Below the pieces are notes generated by a model that had not been told where the DNA came from, ran no database searches, and saw only the letters and a program-made list of their open reading frames with translations. The position numbers were made by a program, and so were the translations under genes. 64,000 nucleotides of DNA from contig BCJJ01000014.1 in assembly GCA_039545355.1 (NCBI GenBank), positions 1 to 64,000 on the forward strand. The letters are read 5' to 3'. The DNA is from Trichosporon coremiiforme. Its lineage: Eukaryota; Basidiomycota; Tremellomycetes; Trichosporonales; Trichosporonaceae. The first letter of the stretch is position 1, and each line of letters opens with the position of its first letter. Positions 52,647 through 64,000 of the stretch are shown one piece after another.

Positions 52647-54463
52647 CTACGCCGTCACACCCACCCCGAGACCGACAGGCTCGTCCAGCTTCGTGCTCGG
52701 CAGCGGCGGGCTCGAGGCCGTACTAGCCGGCGGACTCGGGTATGGGCCCTGGGGCGGGGGTTGCTTGAACTTTGGCGGCGGGGGCGGCACGGCGAGGGGC
52801 GGGGGCATGAATTCCCTCCTGAGCGCGGAAGACTGGCTGTACGCGTGTCCATTGGCGTGTCCCTTGGCGGCATGTCCATTGCCGTGCCCGCTGGTATACT
52901 CGGGCCGGGGGGACTTGTGGATCTTGTGCGCGGGGTCGAGAATGTCCTCGTCCCTCACGTTCGAGGGCAGGACGCCCTCGCGCGCCATTTCCGCCGCGCG
53001 CACCTTCTTCTCGCCCCGGTCCACGTCGCGCTTCGCCCGGTTGTACATCCATAATCCGAGGGCTGTCAGGGCGATGCCGAGCGCTTGGACGAGGTGCACG
53101 CTCTGCTTGAACCAGACGATGGCGAGGCAGATGACCGCGATACGCTTGACAAGTGACGCGATGGAGTAGGTGACTGGCGAGGTTGAGGCGAGGATGCTGA
53201 ACGCGAGCAGGTTCTGGGCGAAATGCACCGTGCCGTTGATCGCGTAGTAGACTGCTGTGCTGAATGCTTGGCCCGAGCCGGGGGCGCCCATGAGCGAGAG
53301 CAGCTTGGGAGCGTCGACCCAGAGCCAGATCGGCGTCATGAGGAGGAACGCCATCGAGCTCGAGAAGTAGAGCAGGTTGATCTTGTCGAGGCGCGGGCCG
53401 GCCACGTCGCCTCCAGAGCCAGGGGAGGGCATGACCTTCTTGAAGAAGATGTTCTGGGACACAAAAATGATGGTCGAGCCAAAGGCGCAGATCAGACCGA
53501 GGAAGTTGCGCAGCGAAATGTCAAATGATGTCGCGAGCATGACGCCCAGCGTGAGCGGGAGCAGGGACAGGTAGGTCGCCGGCGAGTACGAGACGCGGAA
53601 CAGGACCGCGTACGCGAGCACCGTGAATAGCGGCGAGAGAGCCTGCATGTCAGCATTTGAGCAGGAATGGCGTGAGCGGCGACATGAAGCGCAAGCGGGA
53701 GAGTTGTTGCGATCGTCACGCCCCGCCCCAGCCTGGAGCAATGGGCAATGTCACAACGCGATCGGCCGTGCAGGCGGCACATCGATCAGCCGTCCTCACG
53801 ATCGGCCCTACAGACAGCCTGACCCGCAGCCGCAACGGAAACCGTCATGTCACCAAGCTCTCAACTCACCTTGATACTGTGTACGGTGCTGACGGGGACG
53901 CGGGAGATGGCGAGGGAACCGAAGATGTGTCCTCCGACCTGGAACGCGGCCATGGGGAGGGTGTGCACGACGATCTGGCGGGTTGGGCGGCGGAGCCGAT
54001 GTCCCATCCCCAGCTGGCGGCGGGAGATGAGCCAGCATAGTCCGCTCACAAATGCAAACTGCACAATCGTGAGCGTGATCGGGAACCGGGCGCGGTTCAG
54101 GATGACCTTGCCCGTGTTGCTCGAGACGGCGCTGGACGCGTACCACAGCGTGCACAGCGTGATGAACTTGAGTGTGGCCTGATTCGGCAGCGCCGCCAAC
54201 ACACGAGACACGAGCGAGCCGTCACCCGGCGACGTGCCTAGTGACGCCGACAGCGACTCGGCAGACCACCCGCCAAACAGGCCCTGGTTGAACGTGGCGC
54301 CGCGCGGAGACGTCGGCAGCCCGTTCGTATTCGTGCCGCTGCCGTTGGGATAGGCATACTTCTCGTTGTAGGGCGTGTACTGCGCGTTCTGGGCGTAGAG
54401 GTCGAGGGAGGACGACTGGTGCGCGAACGGGGCTCGATGCCGGTGGTCGCCGGCGCTCAGCAT
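52647..54463 (-). CDS. Triose-phosphate/nucleotide-sugar-type transporter (TPT family, Sly41-like)
   Basis: Exons (minus) 53870-54463 and 52647-53642, 227-nt intron, give 529 aa. The N-terminal 90 residues are hydrophilic. Ten membrane helices follow from L-K-F-I-T-L-C-T-L-W-Y-A-S-S-A, with family motifs S-S-N-T-G-K at about 111-116, R-F-P-I-T-L-T-I-V-Q-F, V-P-V-S-T-V-H-S-I-K at the splice site, and the S-P-V-T-Y-S-I-A-S-L-V-K-R-I loop. The C-terminal 110 residues are cytosolic, His/Gly- and Pro-rich. The family exchanges sugar phosphates or nucleotide sugars across ER or Golgi membranes; Sly41 is an ER member. The substrate is not decidable. Its upstream side runs into the N-gap, so the promoter is incomplete. 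Confidence 0.87.
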
Positions 54464-57400
54464 TGCGAGTGCTGTCGGAGCTGGCTGTCGCGTCGGTGTG
54501 TGGAGAGGTTGGAAGTGATAAGAGTGGTTGAGAAATTCAGTGGGGCGGTGGGTTCGGACACGGGGAGCTGGCGGGGCAGGCGGGGNNNNNNNNNNNNNNN
54601 NNNNNNNNNNNNNNNNNNNNNNNNNNNNNNNNNNNNNNNNNNNNNNNNNNNNNNNNNNNNNNNNNNNNNNNNNNNNNNNNNNNNNNNNNNNNNNNNNNNN
54701 NNNNNNNNNNNNNNNNNNNNNNNNNNNNNNNNNNNNNNNNNNNNNNNNNNNNNNNNNNNNNNNNNNNNNNNNNNNNNNNNNNNNNNNNNNNNNNNNNNNN
54801 NNNNNNNNNNNNNNNNNNNNNNNNNNNNNNNNNNTGGGAGCGGCAGTACACTGGACGGGGAGGAGGGTGTTATCGACGAATGACAGGGATCGCACCTGGG
54901 CACAGGGAGTGCGGGAGGAAAGGGGCGATCCACGTGTCGATCACGGCAACCACGGCCTCGGGAGTAGGTCTCTGTTTCTGCAATACTTACATCCCGGCCC
55001 GGGGCATGCAGTGCTGCACCGCAGTGTCGCTGCAGCGGGCGGGTGTCGGCGGCAGGGAGTCGGCCAGGGAGGAAGCGGCACTGCACGAAACTTGCGAATG
55101 AATGGGCAAATTTCTTCGTGTTATTCTGCGTCGGGGCCGGAGCCGGGGACCACCGCCAGGGCTGAGTAGGGCTGAGCAGGGCTAAGGAGGCTTGCAGCGC
55201 GTTTCGATTTTTGCAACTGACCCTAGATTATGCCCAAGTCGCCGGCGTACGATACACTTGCTTGGCTGATGCGTTTCCTCCCAAAGCGGGGCGTCTCCTC
55301 CGCCTACATACGTACTGCATTCGCTTTGTTCGCTGCACTTCGTATGCAGAGATCTAGAAGAGAGAGCAGCAGCGTCATAACATGCCCGAGTCCGACGTCG
55401 CACTTCTGTTCGGAGAGACATACGAAACAAGAGTGGAGCGCTCCGAGGCGGCTCAAGGCGGGGGCATGGAGGCAAAAGCTGAAACTTGGCTCAAGAGGGA
55501 ACCTTGTTTTGCATTTTGTTGTAATCCACCCCCAAAGCAGTCTTTGCCAGATCGAGCCTCGGCACACAGAGGCTCATGAGCGACTCTTTATCGACGAGCC
55601 TCTGCAAACTCTAGTTTGTTGCTTTTCACTGGAGGATTTGAGGGGAGTCCTCAATGGTTCCCGTGAGTACAGGAGTACAAGATCAGCCGGGCTGTGACTG
55701 AAAGGTGACGCTGCGACTTTGCTGCTGTCTCAACTTGTAGTCTGTGCAGGTAACTGTCTTCCGCAGTCCACGAATAGAACGAGACGGGACTCGGTTCCTT
55801 GGATCTGTCAGAATCGGGCAGCGGTACAGCGGGATCGGGGACCGTGCGTTGAAGCTCGCAGACTTGCCCCTCGAAGAGCGGCACTGAGTTTGACACTACG
55901 TCCACCTCACTCCTCATCATCCTTGATCCTCCCGATACGATGAGTCTGGGTCCAGGTCACCACATTGTTTCATGACGAGAGCCCCAGTTGTACAAAGCGA
56001 GCATAAGTGCAGAGCATAACCTTGCTACCACAACAATGGAGTGTGGTGGGTGCTGCCCTTGAAAGTGCATAGGGGTAGAACGTGCGCCCTGGGCTCAGGG
56101 TTCCGCCATTGAAGGGGAGGAGAGGGACGATCCCGGGTCAATGGATACTTTTTGTGCAACACGACTTGGCGCGTCCGAGCACCAACAACTACGCGTGCAG
56201 TTTCTTTCGCTCTCCGCTCTCCCCTCGTCGTCTGTTTGGTCAAAGTGACAGACTGTCGTGCTAGGCTTTCGTATAGGGCGAGTTGGGGACACGGGGGCGG
56301 GGCATGTGTTTGTGCACGTTCATCAGCAGTGGTGGGAACGTGGGCATCTTATGGCATGCTGCGCTGCTTTACTCGTGTTGACCCGTCGGACATGTGGGAA
56401 CTGTGGCCATGTCAGGTTGGACTGCGTCGAGCAGGCCGAGTAGAGGACGTGACCGGTGCCGCGGGCGGCCAGACGCGTCTTGGCCGGACACCAGTATACG
56501 AGTATAAGGGGTACGTGAGCTGCTCGGTGCTCGGCGACGCGAGGACGCCAAGATGACTTCAGGCCGTCACGCCGATTCAACGCCAGCGCGCCAGGCGTAG
56601 ATAGAGTTTCGAGGTGCAAGGTGCAAAAAGTGCCCAAAGGTAAGCGCCCGCAGTTCCCTTCCTTCCATTGGATATCACGGTTCGTGACTGCCTTCGTTCT
56701 CAGCGGGCCGAGTCGTAGCCTGTAACAGACAGTGTGGGATACTGCCTGTGAATCTCGTTTCTGCAGACCGGCTCAGTACCGCTGCAGCCATGTTTGTGTT
56801 CGCATTCGGCGATGCTGCAGGAGTGCTACGACACCTTTGATCCAGGCAGCTATATCGCCCAATCGCATCCAACAGTTTGGAAGACGGAGCACTCGAGCAT
56901 GCATAATCAATCTGCCTCCGCCGGCTTCGCGGCTTCCGCTCTGAAGACCCTGCGATTCCAATGTTGCTTTGATTCCAACTGCACCGCCTCACTTGGGGTG
57001 GCATATCGGCATCTTCGCGCTGCTTCTCGCTCCAGATCTACACTACCTCTTCTCCTTCATCCTTCATCCTTCTCCGCTGTCTGGCTTCTCCACTCTCTAG
57101 CTTCTGCATGTCCCCGAACTCCAACTGGCACACGACTCAGATACGCTCGTAGATCTCGGATATTGACTGCTGAGCGAAGGTGGGGGTAGTTGCTGATCGT
57201 CCCCATCCCCACATGCAGCCCACCCCGACGTTCTTCGGGCAACTCGCTGCTTGATGCCTCATGGCCGTTTGTCACCCCTTGGCTTCGCTGCGACAGACTT
57301 ACGCGTCATCTGTCTCAAACCAAGCCGAAGCACGCCGCAGCGTTACGCCCCCATAGCTCCGAGTTGTCAGACTTTTTCATTAGCGAAGCGTCCAATAGGC

Positions 57401-57790
57401 ATGTTTCCGATCGCTTTCGGCTTCTGCTCTCCAGTCAGCTGTCGATCCGCTCCACCCCGAGCAACACCGAAACATCGCACCAAAGAACAGGTTATGGCTT
57501 AACATGGTGCACCTGAATCGGTGGCTACGGCGGGCTAGTACTACACACAAGATACGAGAAACGCTACTCGATACGCTGGCAGATAAAACTGATGAAAACG
57601 AAGATGTAGGCGAAAGGATACACAAGTTCAAAAGGCAAATTGTTCGATGCTAAGAGTGCCGATGTTATTATTGATGGGTTGGAGTCTGCTACTTTTCGCG
57701 CGGGGGCGCCGCCGCCGTCGTCGTCGTTCTGAAATGTGATGTGATGAGTTGGGTGTTGTGGAGAGCAGAGACGCTTGCCACGCAGCTCCC
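54464..57790. other. 3.3-kb intergenic region with assembly gap
   Basis: It contains the gap 54586-54834. Sequence after it has no frame with recognisable protein features. Some of the first part must be the leader and promoter of the transporter gene. Confidence 0.5.
54586..54834. other. Assembly gap (249 Ns)
   Basis: 249 consecutive undetermined bases. G-rich sequence on the left border (GGGGCAGGCGGGG) may explain why it was not resolved. Reading frames shown across it are meaningless. Confidence 0.98.
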
Positions 57791-58717
57791 TTAGGTCGAC
57801 TTCCGTCGCCACCAAGTCACGGCCAGCTTGGACCACATCTTGTCCTCTCGATCGCGCGGCGAGGTGGACAGGCCCCAGTTCGAGATACGCTCGATACGGA
57901 CGCGGTTCTTGCTCGGCACTGGCGGGACGTCGTAAATCCCGCGGATCTCGCAGACCTCGGGCAGGTCGCGCTTCATGTCGGCCAGGCTCTGGGGCTCCGG
58001 GGTGGAGTGCTGCATGACGCACTTCGGCTTGGCGGGGGAGTAAGGGGAGTAACTCGAGGCGCGGGATCCGCGGCGCGAACGGGGGACGACCCAGATGATG
58101 CCGTCGTCGTCGAAGAAGGGATCGCGCTCGGGCTCGTCGAAGAGCGTTGTCGCCGTGCTCGAGAAGGTTTCGACGGCGGGAGAGGGCGGGCCAGTGCACG
58201 CCTCAAGGCAGGGGAGGGGTTGAGGCGACGGAGCCAGCATGCGCGCATCGGCGAGCGCGGTGTGGTTATCGACCTTCTTCAATGGGGCGCCAAAGCCGCC
58301 AAAGGCGCTGAAGACAGAGTAACGGGGCTCAGCCGAGTCGGGGCGGGTGCTGCTAGAACGGGCCGACTTGGTCGACTTGGCGCGCTTCGGCGACTTGGAG
58401 CGGGAGGAGCGGCGCGGCGGCTCGTCGCTTTCCGAGCGGCGGAGGCGAGGGCGCACCAGCGAGATGCTCCATCGCTTCGCGGACGGAGACGGCGGAGAGC
58501 TATCCCGTCGACGGTCGCGGCAGTCGCGTGTCGGGGCACGGTAGAGCTCAGTGCCGAAGGAGGAGGAGGGGTACAAGCTGCAGCTCGATTCCCGGTACAA
58601 CCGCGGACGCGACATGGTTGGCGTCGCGCTGCGTGGGCACTGGTACAACGGAGCGGGCTCGATGAACTCGGCGAATTGGGACGCACTCAGCGTCGGGGCG
58701 GAGAGGAGGGTCGCCAT
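57791..58717 (-). CDS. Disordered protein of unknown function
   Basis: Single exon, 308 aa, from ATG at 58717. The N-terminal 160 residues are Ser/Arg-rich with S-P and R-R-x-S patterns, including a basic cluster (R-S-S-R-S-K-S-P-K-R-A-K-S-T-K) likely to be a nuclear signal. A more ordered part has D-P-F-F-D-D-D-G-I-I-W-V-V-P and, near the end, I-R-G-I-Y-D-V-P-P-V-P-S-K-N-R-V-R-I-E-R-I and W-S-K-L-A-V-T-W-W. These blocks look conserved and favour a real gene. No family recognised; the upstream 350 bases (58720-59100) are pyrimidine-rich on the minus strand, as for a leader. Confidence 0.6.
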   Translation of the reverse strand: MATLLSAPTLSASQFAEFIEPAPLYQCPRSATPTMSRPRLYRESSCSLYPSSSFGTELYRAPTRDCRDRRRDSSPPSPSAKRWSISLVRPRLRRSESDEPPRRSSRSKSPKRAKSTKSARSSSTRPDSAEPRYSVFSAFGGFGAPLKKVDNHTALADARMLAPSPQPLPCLEACTGPPSPAVETFSSTATTLFDEPERDPFFDDDGIIWVVPRSRRGSRASSYSPYSPAKPKCVMQHSTPEPQSLADMKRDLPEVCEIRGIYDVPPVPSKNRVRIERISNWGLSTSPRDREDKMWSKLAVTWWRRKST

Positions 58718-61700
58718 GTCGCCACCCAAATGAGATGGAGGTGTTGTGGTGATGAGATCAGGGTGTGTTTACGCGCTACAACCCGGGTAGCTTGAAGCTT
58801 GAGATGGCTGCGTGCGCTGATTGCTGGGAACGTTGAGACTTTTGCGTCGAAGTTCTGGACAATGGGCAGGAGTGTTGGTGGTGGGAACGTTGGTGGGAGT
58901 GAAGTGGTGGTCCTTTGATCTGTGCGGTTGCTGAGGAAATGAGTGGGAGGGATGCGGGCGAGCTCGGGATTGAGCGTCGGGGATGTTGTGTTGTGTATGG
59001 GAACGAGGGGACAGCTGGCAGAAGTGTGGACGGAAATGTGTCGGGAGTGGAGTGCGATGCAGAGATGTTAAGAGGGTGTGTGTCGGGGTCCGAGGAGCGC
59101 AAGTTTATGCAGTTGCCGGGTTGCCTGTCGCGAGGTGAGGGGCGTGTGCGGGGGTGTGATCGAGGATGCGGTGGCGCAGTGCCCAGAGGGGGGTGAGACT
59201 GATTGTTGACGCTGGGTTGACGCTGGTCCGCCGCCGGTTTCCTCCCAAAGGTCCTAGATGCTAGTGCCAGATGCGTCGGGTGGTGCAGGAGCTAACGCTG
59301 ATGACTCCGGTGGCTGCAGGCCGTTTTGACTGCGGTGTGGTTCTCTTAATCTGCGGTAGCTGGGTAACCGCGAGGCGTAGGATCCCGTAGGATCAGGGGG
59401 CGCACGGGCGTTGAAAGATGCACGAGGCGTGGCGAGACTCGCAACGGGTCCTCGTCGTGGTACGAGCGGCGGTGACTAGGTGCTCCTGCGCTCTGGCGTT
59501 TGGCGTTCTGGCGTCGTTTGGCGTTGTCTAGAGCGCCTCCTCGTCCAGGAAACAGAATCAAGGCGCAGTGGGGTGTGCGGGGATTCTTTATACCGCACAC
59601 GGAATGGGTCGCACACGGTGGCGCACGTCGGGCGCAGACTGGTCTCAGCCGTTTCCGTGTCCGTAGTCCGAAGGGAATCGGGGTCGCGTTGGTGCTGGCT
59701 CTTATCAGCGCAGATGGTGAAGGCTGGTGATGGCGGTGGTGGTGCGTGGTTGCTAATGTGATGCGTAGAGATCAGTGGTGCTAGGTGCTCGAGGGCGTGC
59801 GGTCGTCATATCCTTTTATTTACTCCTGGCTGGTCTTGGTGGATGTGGTTGGAGCGGGCGTCCAGGTGTCGAGGTTGTTCTGGCCTTGCACGCTGCCCGC
59901 GTGAGTCCTGGGCTCGTTCTGGGTCGTGCGCGGCAGCGGCTCCTTGGACCACGGCACTAGCCAGGTTAGGCTGCGTCGTAGTGTTGTTCCTTGTGATCCT
60001 GTGATTTCGATCCTGATCAACATTGTATCATAGTGGTACCGCGCTTCAGAAGGGAGAGCGGAGCGGCGAGGCCGCCAGGCCACAACCCGAAGAAGGTAAA
60101 CATGATGTGATGATGCTCGCGTTGACTCGCAGCTGGAGCCTGATCCTGTGCTCTGCCCGCAGAACATTGGAGCCTGGCCATTTGCCGCAGCAGCGTGTTG
60201 TTCTCCTCTCCTGGAGCACCAGAGCACTAGAGCCGAGGACAGCAAAGGCAACAGCATCCAGGGGAATGTGAGATCTCGTTTATGGCATGACGCGGTTGAC
60301 GGTACCACCTCGTCACATGATGTCCGGGGTGGCGTTGTAGCCTGGAGCCCTTGGGTAACCTTTGGTCGTGTGCCTGTGACCGACTGCCAGCCAACTCATG
60401 GCTGGCTCTTCGTATCGCGCCTGTGCCTGATCGTAGCCGTGTAGCTGTCCTTGCATGGCCTGCATCCGTCCTGCAGGTGCTGACCAGCGCAGCCATGCAG
60501 CCATATGCCCAGGCAAATGGCAGCCGCAGTGGGCAACATTAATCTGTTAATCTGCAATCTCCCAGGTGCAAATCTGCAATATGTGGTGCCCCCGATCAGC
60601 AATTCATCCTTTGCCTTCCCTGGGTCCTGGGCCGGTGTGCAAGCATCTAGTCTACGCTGCCCAATTCACCAACATGCATCCGAAGGCCATAATCCGTCGA
60701 CTCGACTGCCTCGTGGCCCCGTGGTCTCTTGGCGTTAAGTGCCAGTGGGACAGTGGGAACGCGCAGCCGGCGGTGTGCTTGTCCCCGTGCACACGAATGA
60801 TTAGACTCTGAAGCTTTCGAGTGACACAAGTTGGCGCTTGGGCACAGATTGGCACACCAAAGATGCCAACCTAATCGACTGTATTCTCCGCACTGGAACC
60901 GACCCAGCGCAGCTTGGCCCATACGGACTTTCCTTCGGTGATCAAACTGAGAATGACAACTCGATCGAAGTATAAGCTCGGGGAGCGACGATCCGCAGTT
61001 CTGACCCATGGCTGGCCATGGCTACGCGGCGTCTAGGGACTTTCAGCGAGGCGGAAGCTTCCATGACTCCTTTGTGCCTGCTGAACTGTGCGTGGCGTCT
61101 CCCGTTACTCAGGCCGGTCATTCATTGAAAGCACTGCAAAACCCATAGTGTTCCGTGGAACCTAGAACAGTTATAGATAGAGCATATGTTCCGCAGAGCT
61201 GTGCTGTCGTCGGAAAGAGCTGCACAGTCCTGCATAACTGCACACGGCAGCAACAGGAGCGAGGGAGAGGGACGCCGGTCCCTCCCGCACGTCCGTGACT
61301 GTGGCTGTGGTGGGCCAGACCTGGCTGTTCGGACCAGGACGAGCGAGACGGATCGGCGGATGGGCACCGTACGTTTTGGGTCCCGGAATCCGAATTCTGC
61401 AGCTTCTGGACAGTCTGGACAACTGCGATCTGCAAGGCTATGCAATGTGCATCGTGCGGTCTTCAACGGAGCAGTGGGTGGGAGGGGTAAGCTGGGGTTG
61501 AGCACTGATCGATGCGCGATGCGCGAGCTGCACCGGCATGGCTGCTATAACGACTGTAATGGGCTCCCTCTTCTCTCCTCAACGTACTTCGTCAACGATT
61601 CAATGATCAATGTGCCAATTCTTCCATTCTTCCAGAACATCTAACCTTCAACCTTGTCAACGCATTCCTCGCTACTCCACGTGATGGTCATCAGCGGAGT

Positions 61701-62490
61701 ACATCTTCCGCTCAAGCGAGCTGTGGTTCAGTCCGGGAAGATGACTAGTGCAATCTTTGAGCGGCGGGTGCGTATTAGAGTACGTATCTACAGTGCACAG
61801 TGCCAGAGATGGGGGACACTAGTGTTCGCAATCAGTCACCCAAGCGGGGACCGACCGCCATTGGTATCGTGCCTTCGAGCTTTCCTACTTGCATGCCTCG
61901 AGATGCCTCGCTGCCATAATAGCTCGTGGAGTCGTCGTCTCGGGGTTCGGCGACGTGCTACGAACGTGCTATTGAACGTGATCTGAGCTCATTCTCACGT
62001 AGATCTGGCGATCTACGCTGCACTCCTGATCCAGTAATGAGAACGTCCGCGCCACATGGCTTCACTTCGACCTCGGTCCGAGACTGGGGTGGCCCCGGTG
62101 ATTGAACTGAAGGCTGTCACCACCGTCACCACTATCGGCCGTTGCTAACACGCAGCATGCTGGTGTACTGGTGTTGGGCGCATTGATAACGATGGCAGGA
62201 TGAGTCCAGGCCTTCAGACTCGCACTAACAACACGCGCGCAGTGTTCACGCGGTCCATTGAATAGACCACACTCATTATGGCACTCATCCGTTTCACCAC
62301 TTTTGGGCTTGGTCGTGACGCGTGATTCACACCAGTCAAGCCACACCACGCACGCTGCTTGGATCACCATGCGGACCACCTTATGGCCATATGGCAAGGT
62401 GCGGTCAGACGCCGAACGTATTCTGCGGAGCGATGTGAGCGCCGTGCGGACTTGCCTTGCGGGCAATGATGGTGCCCCATGCGGCCAGGC

Positions 62491-62557
62491 CGCACGCCGT
62501 CTCGCGCCGTTCACGCCGTCTCACGCCGTACCACGCCGCTCCACGCCGCACCACGCG
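62491..62557. repeat. Tandem 10-mer array, unit like YCACGCCGYN
   Basis: Six to seven decamers in exact register: variants of CCACGCCGCT and TCACGCCGTC. The copies differ in two or three positions, so the array has aged. One turn of the helix per unit would place the CACGCCG core on one face of the DNA. Confidence 0.8.
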
Positions 62558-63006
62558 GGCTCCAGTGATGTGCCCGATCTCTCATCCGCTCAGCTCGACC
62601 ATTGTCCTATCTCCGAAGAGGACTTTTGCCAGAACTTGACGTATTTGAAGCACGGAGCACCATTGAGGGCCTCACATTCCACCATGGCGACGACATTGAT
62701 CTCTTTGATCCATTGACTGCTCGTCTATCAAGTCAATATGCCCAGATGCCGAGGGCGGAGCTGTTGACGAGCACGGAGCTGCTCTCCGCTCTGCTAGCCT
62801 TGAGCTCAGAATGACGAACGGGGTCTTCATTCTTCATCTCGCTCCAGCAGCTCCACCGACGAGAACTGTCACACGAGCTCGTCTCGAACTTTTCACCCGA
62901 GTCATTGTCATGTCCGGCATGTCGGCGTTCGTCCTTTCGACTTCTGTAGCATGGCCCAACAGTGCAACACCTGACACTGACGCCCAGACAGTACCTCCAT
63001 ACCTCC

Positions 63007-63065
63007 CTCAAACTCGCCTCACAAAAACTCATACCTGCCTCAAACTTCGCCTCACACCGAAACTC
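63007..63065. repeat. Imperfect direct repeat, about 32-base period
   Basis: CTCAAACT-CGCCTCACA-AAAACTC and CTCAAACTTCGCCTCACACCGAAACTC follow each other. Not part of a recognised gene. Confidence 0.6.
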
Positions 63066-63589
63066 CCACTCCACATACTTGACCGGGTGCCTAACCCTCC
63101 GTGAGGCCGTGAATCCGGGGCCTAGTCGAGCCCTTTGGTTTTGAGATAGCTTGTCGCGTACCGGGCCAGAGTGAGGATCACAAAGACACACACGCCCATA
63201 TGCCCAGACACACATATGCCCATGCTCCCACGCTCGTACGCCGTTCACCAGGCCCCTGACGCCCGATGTCTGATGTCTGATACCTACGCCTGACGCCTGA
63301 CACACTCCAGGCTTCGAACTTTCTTGAACAGTTCGGCATGACGGCACCGCGAGCTCTACGAGCTCTGGAGTGTAAATGTGTCCTGCCCTCGGGGCCCAAT
63401 GTCATGTATCCCGCGCTCGGATTGCAATGCCCCGAGCATCGGAGTCCGCACTCCCATGCCAGATCGCCCAGCTAGCCAGCTGGCTCAGCCCTTTCGACCC
63501 CATCAGCTTCCTGCGGCTCACCTCCTCAGAGGCTACGCTAGCGACGCTCGCTTCTAGTAGCACGAATGCATTTTGTAGTTGTGTTTTCC

Positions 63590-64000
63590 CTATCCTGCCA
63601 GTATCAAATGCTCTACTTCTTCTCCTCGGCGGGGGGAGGGGGAGGGGGGATCTTGTAGTTCTGCGTTGTCAGCGGGCGGAACGGAGGCTTGGGAACATGG
63701 GAGCGGCTTGGCCGGATGCGGTAGTTTGATTTTGGAGGCGCCCGAGGTGGATACCGAACATCTTTCTCTGAGACGGCTATGCCTCAGGCAGATCATGTGA
63801 TGTCGGTCCGGAGCCGTAGACCCAGACCTAGCGCTGGTGTCGATTTCTGAGCAATCCACTGATGTCCAGTCCTCCTCATCCTGCTGATAACCGCGCGACA
63901 ATCCGCTCCCTGTCAGAATCACTTACCTCCGGGGTTGAGGGCGTTCCAGAGCCGACCTGCTCCCAGGGCGAGGCAGAGTCGGCGAAGTTTCGGAACGCCT
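63590..64000 (-). CDS. Possible 3' part of a gene cut by the right edge
   Basis: Model (minus): exon 63927-64000, 43-nt intron 63884-63926 with GTAAGT donor, CTGAC and TATCAG acceptor, then 63590-63883. The edge exon reads F-R-N-F-A-D-S-A-S-P-W-E-Q-V in the frame that continues as Q-D-E-E-D-W-T-S-V-D. The downstream part becomes Arg/Ser/Pro-rich and ends at a poly-G/C stretch, so the stop may be wrong. Too short to name; the 5' part lies outside the window. Confidence 0.35.

Larger units (their letters stand above)
58718..63589. other. 4.9-kb gene-poor region
   Basis: After the leader of the minus-strand gene no frame shows protein-like composition. Local repeats are at 62491-62557 and 63007-63065. 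No tRNA, rRNA or transposon remnant was recognised by eye. Confidence 0.5.

Noticed and set aside
53643..53869. Possible ncRNA in the 227-nt transporter intron
   Set aside because: No box C, D, H or ACA arrangement and no convincing closing stem seen.
54586..54834. Long frames running through the N-gap
   Set aside because: They exist only because Ns cannot contain stop codons.

Overview
The window is nuclear DNA of a basidiomycete yeast or yeast-like fungus. Tremellomycetes is the best fit, and Trichosporonales (Trichosporon, Cutaneotrichosporon, Apiotrichum or Vanrija) is plausible; this is inferred from gene style, not from a database. Supporting signs are GC-rich coding DNA, pyrimidine-rich leaders, many 34-46 nt introns with a CTGAC or CTAAC branch site a few bases before the acceptor, and genes typical of fungi (DASH, DSC E3 ligase, eIF3d). 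No bacterial operons, phage, CRISPR or intact transposon were seen. One assembly gap of Ns lies at 54586-54834.

Layout. Left flank 1-4058: a G-run, a BTB/POZ-like gene (347-1332) and about 2.7 kb without a convincing gene. The gene-dense core, 4059-39038, holds: a five-exon gene of unknown function; a SAGA-type deubiquitinase (Ubp8-like, minus); DASH subunit Ask1; CORVET subunit Vps8 (minus); a large DH-PH Rho guanine-nucleotide exchange factor; the SSU-processome WD40 protein Utp17/Nan1 (minus) with two intronic box C/D snoRNAs; eIF3d; a 94-aa PIG-Y-like protein (minus); a very large inositol polyphosphate 5-phosphatase; a small protein carrying two ABBA-type motifs, a KEN box and a D-box (minus); a short-chain dehydrogenase; a ten-exon Dsc2-like membrane protein; a 136-aa unknown (minus); and a Pep12-type syntaxin. 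The right part, 39039-64000, is gene-poor: a C2H2 zinc-finger gene behind a 4.8-kb intergenic region, a 107-aa two-exon protein, a predicted secreted protein, a 228-aa Arg/Leu-rich protein, a triose-phosphate-type transporter (minus), a disordered unknown (minus) and a possible partial gene at the right edge (minus).

Themes. Several genes serve the same processes: endosomal and vacuolar traffic (Vps8, Pep12, possibly the 5-phosphatase), mitosis (Ask1, the degron-rich protein), and ribosome production and translation (Utp17 with its snoRNAs, eIF3d, divergently transcribed from a 291-bp promoter). The most striking observation is that two neighbouring Utp17 introns each contain a box C/D snoRNA. 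One has a guide matching the 5.8S rRNA site that animals modify with U96 (Gm75). The second most striking is the 33-kb locus encoding a candidate APC/C ligand. All gene models were built by eye from splice consensus and reading-frame continuity; none was checked by alignment or RNA data.
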